From Pseudomonadota bacterium (lineage in GTDB: Bacteria > Myxococcota > Myxococcia > Myxococcales > Myxococcaceae): a stretch of 9,480 bases of DNA. Below the pieces are notes generated by a model, which searched no databases, was not told the DNA's origin, and was given only the letters and a program-made list of their open reading frames with translations. Each line of letters opens with the position of its first letter. Within the stretch, counting starts at the first letter, position 1. The stretch covers positions 1 through 9,480 of the forward strand of contig JAFADT010000282.1 in NCBI GenBank assembly GCA_023424585.1. Reading direction: 5' to 3'. A program made the position numbers and the translations under genes. Below are positions 7,162 through 9,480 of the stretch, in pieces.

Positions 7162-8698
7162 GGGCCACCGCCTCCGCGATGCGCTCGGCCACCGCGCTGA
7201 TGGTCATCACCGGATGGAACCCGATGGACGTGGGGATGACGGAGCCATCCGCCACGTACAGTCCGGGGTAGTTGAACACCTCGCCCTCGGGCGACACCAC
7301 GCCCCGGGCCGGGGACTCCGCCAGGTGCGCCCCACCCAGCGAGTGCACCGTGAACGGCCGGCGGAACACCTCCCAGGTGACGAGCGGCGCGAACGTCCCG
7401 CCGTACTGCGACGCCAGCTCGTGCATCGCCGCCGTCATGCGGTGGACCAGCGCGTGGTTCTCGTTCGCGTAGTCCCACTCGATGTCCAGCCGGTCGCCCT
7501 TGAGCACCATGTGCCCGTTGGCGTTGTCCTGGCCAATGGCGAACAGGTTGCTCGTGCGCGAGGGATCCACGCCCGTGCCCAGCGGCTGGCTGAACAGCCC
7601 CTTGGAGAACGCGCCGTGCAAGAGCGGCCACAGCTTGGGCCACAGCGGAGCGCCGAGGCCGCCCAGCGGCCCCAGCCGCGGCTGCCCCAGCCCCGCGAGC
7701 ACCGCCGTCGCCGGCTGGTTGAAGGTGGCCGTCACCATCGTGAAGCGCGGCGCGGCGTCGAAGAAGCGCATCACCGTGGCCACGTCCGGCCCCTCCCACG
7801 GGAGGATCTCCTCGCGGCTGCCGTGCAGCGAGCCCAGGAAGTCGCCGTTGCCGGAGTAGCCCCTGCCCAGCCACTCGCTCACCAGCGGCAGCGTGCGGGC
7901 CCGGTCGCGGCTGCGCAGCAGGAGCTCCACCGTGCCCAGCGCCCCGGCGGACAGCACCACGCGGCTGCCCTCCACGGACGCCTTCTCCCCGGTGGCCAGG
8001 TCCGTGAAGTGCACGCGGTAGCCGCCCGCCACGCGCTGCACGTGGGACACGGACAGGCCGGGCCACACCGTGGCGCCCAGCTTCTCCGCGCGCGCCAGGT
8101 AGGTGAGGTCCAGGGTGTTCTTCGCGCCGTGCTGGCAGCCGAACTCGCACTCCGCGCAGCGCTGGCACACCTTGCGACCCGGCGCGGAGGGCTCGGTCCA
8201 GGAGACGGCCTCGTCGGGGTCGAACGTCTGGCGCCCCATGCGCGCGGCGGCCTGCTGGAACAGGTCGCGCTTGCGCAGCGGGATGGACGCGGGGAACGGC
8301 TTCACGTCCAGCTCGTGCGCCACCTTGTCGTAGTACGGGTCCAGCGCCTCGCGGCTGAAGCCCCGGGGCCAGCGCGGGTGGTCGAAGACGATGGGGTCCG
8401 GCCGCACGTGGATGTTGGCGTAGATGAGCGACCCGCCGCCCACGCCGCTCGCCGTCACCGTGCCGATGCCGGACAGGAAGCGCACGTCGTACAGGCCCCG
8501 CGCCTCCGGGCGGACCGGCGGGTTCCAGAGCAGCGCGTTCGCGCGCGTGACGTCCCGGGGGAACTGGCCGGGGGGATAGCGGCGGCCCCGCTCCAGCACC
8601 GCCACGGACCGGCCCGCCTGCGCCAGCCGGAGCGCGGTGATGGAACCGCCGAAGCCGGAGCCCACCACCACCACGTCGTACCGCTTCGCCATGCCCAT
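7151..8698 (-). CDS. GMC-family FAD oxidoreductase, cholesterol-oxidase type
   Basis: This 515-residue flavoprotein oxidises an alcohol, probably a sterol-like or other hydrophobic one, using FAD. The dinucleotide-binding start is YDVVVVGSGFGGS (7-19) with VLERG (34-38) ending the second strand. SGVGGGSLIYANIH (84-97) is the GMC signature region that holds the flavin. VVLSAGALGTVELL (247-260) is the second GMC signature. The active-site end has HSLGG (His452) and DGSVIPTSIGFHPVMTISAVAER (484-506) with His495. Cholesterol oxidases of this class have Asn at the second position, so the His-His pair resembles general GMC enzymes. Residues 178-188 hold a Cys cluster CxxCxxCxxxC followed by HGAKNT. 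There is no twin-arginine or other signal peptide, so it should be cytoplasmic. The ATG at 8698 has AGGGGG eight bases upstream, overlapping the stop of the preceding gene; a second ATG two codons later is less likely. Length is normal for the family. Confidence 0.92.
   Translation of the reverse strand: MGMAKRYDVVVVGSGFGGSITALRLAQAGRSVAVLERGRRYPPGQFPRDVTRANALLWNPPVRPEARGLYDVRFLSGIGTVTASGVGGGSLIYANIHVRPDPIVFDHPRWPRGFSREALDPYYDKVAHELDVKPFPASIPLRKRDLFQQAAARMGRQTFDPDEAVSWTEPSAPGRKVCQRCAECEFGCQHGAKNTLDLTYLARAEKLGATVWPGLSVSHVQRVAGGYRVHFTDLATGEKASVEGSRVVLSAGALGTVELLLRSRDRARTLPLVSEWLGRGYSGNGDFLGSLHGSREEILPWEGPDVATVMRFFDAAPRFTMVTATFNQPATAVLAGLGQPRLGPLGGLGAPLWPKLWPLLHGAFSKGLFSQPLGTGVDPSRTSNLFAIGQDNANGHMVLKGDRLDIEWDYANENHALVHRMTAAMHELASQYGGTFAPLVTWEVFRRPFTVHSLGGAHLAESPARGVVSPEGEVFNYPGLYVADGSVIPTSIGFHPVMTISAVAERIAEAVAHGF
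7162..7175 (-). promoter_or_regulatory. Ribosome binding site of the hydrolase inside the GMC gene
   Basis: GGAGG (7171-7175, minus strand) lies nine bases before the hydrolase ATG at 7161 and within the last codons of the oxidoreductase. With the 11-bp overlap of the two reading frames this points to translational coupling. Confidence 0.65.
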
Positions 8699-8713
8699 GG
8701 TGTGTTCCCCCTA
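8699..8713 (-). promoter_or_regulatory. Ribosome binding site of the GMC gene overlapping the upstream stop codon
   Basis: The TAG stop of the upstream gene (8711-8713) runs into AGGGGG (8707-8712), which lies eight bases before the oxidoreductase ATG. Ribosomes ending the first gene would be placed on the start of the second. Confidence 0.7.
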
Positions 8714-9480
8714 GTCGAACTTCGCGCGGGCGAAGACGTCCCAGAGCGTGCCCATGAACATGCCGCCGAAGCGGCGCATCGCGTCCGCCTGCTTCAGCGG
8801 CGAGGACGTGCCCAGCACGGAGAACGTGGTGAGCTGCTGGAGGAAGTCCGGCAGGTGCAGGCGGATGATGCCGGCGGCGACGACGGGGCCGGTGCGCTCG
8901 TGCCCCTTGCGCAGCACCGTGTAGAGCGTGGACGTGTCGCTCCACACGTCGAAGCCCGCGTCGTCGTTGACCTCCTTGTAGCCATCCAGGAGGTACGGCT
9001 GGCCGTCCACGCCGGTGAAGGGCAGCAGGTACAGCATGCGCCGCTCGTAGAAGCGCTCCGTGCCCACGAAGAGGTTGAAGACGCCGTTCTCCACCGGCGC
9101 CCCCCCGGGCGGCGTGAAGCCGCGCACGGTCAGCGTGCCCTGCACGATGCCGCCGTGGGACTCCTGCGCGAGGAAGCGGTCCAGGTTCGGCAGCGTGATG
9201 GTGACGACGAACTCCGCCGTCTGCCCCGCGCGCTGGGCCGCCCTCGCCGCCCCGGTGAAGTCCTCCGGCGACGCGGGGTTCGGCTGGAGGAAGCCCTTCA
9301 TCCGCTCCGTGAAGCGCAGGCCCACCACCGGCGTGGGGGACGCCACCGTGCCGCCGGGCGGAATCACGACGTCGCCCAGCGGATCCGTCCCCGGCACCAC
9401 CGGCGAGGCCGCCGTCTCCACCTCCGGCATCATCCGCATGCTGACGCGGGGCGGGTACGCGGGCGCGGGCTGCACCGGGG
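8711..9480 (-). CDS. Conserved protein associated with GMC oxidoreductases, 5' end open
   Basis: At least 254 residues are visible from a GTG at 9475; the frame stays open to the window edge, so the true start may be upstream. An ATG at 9439 is another candidate but has no Shine-Dalgarno. Residues 1-50 are Pro/Val-rich and probably unstructured. Residues about 52-254 are a compact domain: GLRFTERMKGFL (52-63), FVVTITLPNLDRFL (89-102), QGTLTVRGF (112-120), GVFNLFV (131-137), the YLLDGYKEVNDD block (161-172) with VWSDTSTLYTVL (177-188), GIIRLHLPDFLQQL (202-215) and RFGGMFMGTLWDVF (235-248). From memory this domain lies between the GMC and alpha/beta-hydrolase parts of fused actino- and proteobacterial proteins called cholesterol oxidases. 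No catalytic motif is recognisable; the beta-rich, lipocalin-like look suggests lipid binding or scaffolding, which is a guess. It is the first visible gene of the operon, 12 bp before the GMC gene. Confidence 0.72.
   Translation of the reverse strand, partial: PVQPAPAYPPRVSMRMMPEVETAASPVVPGTDPLGDVVIPPGGTVASPTPVVGLRFTERMKGFLQPNPASPEDFTGAARAAQRAGQTAEFVVTITLPNLDRFLAQESHGGIVQGTLTVRGFTPPGGAPVENGVFNLFVGTERFYERRMLYLLPFTGVDGQPYLLDGYKEVNDDAGFDVWSDTSTLYTVLRKGHERTGPVVAAGIIRLHLPDFLQQLTTFSVLGTSSPLKQADAMRRFGGMFMGTLWDVFARAKFD

Noticed and set aside
6948..8945. A 665-residue minus-strand ORF overlapping the GMC oxidoreductase
   Set aside because: It is another frame of the GMC gene, rich in Arg, Ala, Gly and Pro, with no motif, while the frame at 7151-8698 carries the full set of GMC signatures.
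1..9480. CRISPR arrays, tRNA or rRNA genes, insertion sequences, toxin-antitoxin or defence genes
   Set aside because: No repeat-spacer pattern, cloverleaf-like sequence, transposase or defence motif was seen on either strand.

Overview
The window is very GC-rich bacterial DNA with almost exclusively G or C at third codon positions, which makes every real gene cast long open shadows in the other frames. This composition, together with the gene families present, fits a large-genome delta-type predator of the Myxococcota (Myxococcus/Corallococcus-like). That assignment is an inference from gene content and base composition, not from a marker gene.

Layout. (1) Positions 1-1490 (+): the C-terminal two thirds or so of a FUSC-type inner-membrane protein (aromatic-acid/efflux-like), cut by the left edge. 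(2) 1491-1752: a convergent gap that holds a short protein-like stretch on the + strand, possibly the eroded tail of a lost gene. (3) 1753-3069 (-): a secreted clan GH-A glycoside hydrolase with a TIM barrel and a C-terminal beta-rich domain. (4) 3070-3315: a divergent spacer. (5) 3316-4995 (+): a long RluA-family pseudouridine synthase with a large N-terminal module and a coiled coil. (6) 5005-5913 (-): an NADPH-quinone-reductase-like zinc-free MDR enzyme, ending 9 bp from the convergent pseudouridine synthase. (7) 6055-9480 (-): a tight three-gene operon, transcribed right to left: a conserved 254-residue protein open at the right window edge, a GMC flavoprotein oxidoreductase of the cholesterol-oxidase type, and an alpha/beta hydrolase with a cysteine at the nucleophile elbow.

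How the genes work together. The three genes at the right are the clearest functional unit: 12 bp separates the first two and the last two overlap by 11 bp. As I recall it, the same three modules occur in other bacteria as one polypeptide of about 1,100 residues annotated as a GMC oxidoreductase or cholesterol oxidase, so the products probably act as a complex or sequential pathway on a sterol-like or other lipid alcohol. The substrate cannot be read from the sequence. The quinone reductase follows in the same direction after 141 bp and probably has its own promoter. The remaining genes look like independent single-gene units. I see no RNA genes, CRISPR arrays, insertion sequences, phage genes or tandem repeats. 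The most unusual points are the split GMC/hydrolase system, the Cys cluster in the oxidoreductase, and the uncharacterised N-terminal module of the pseudouridine synthase.
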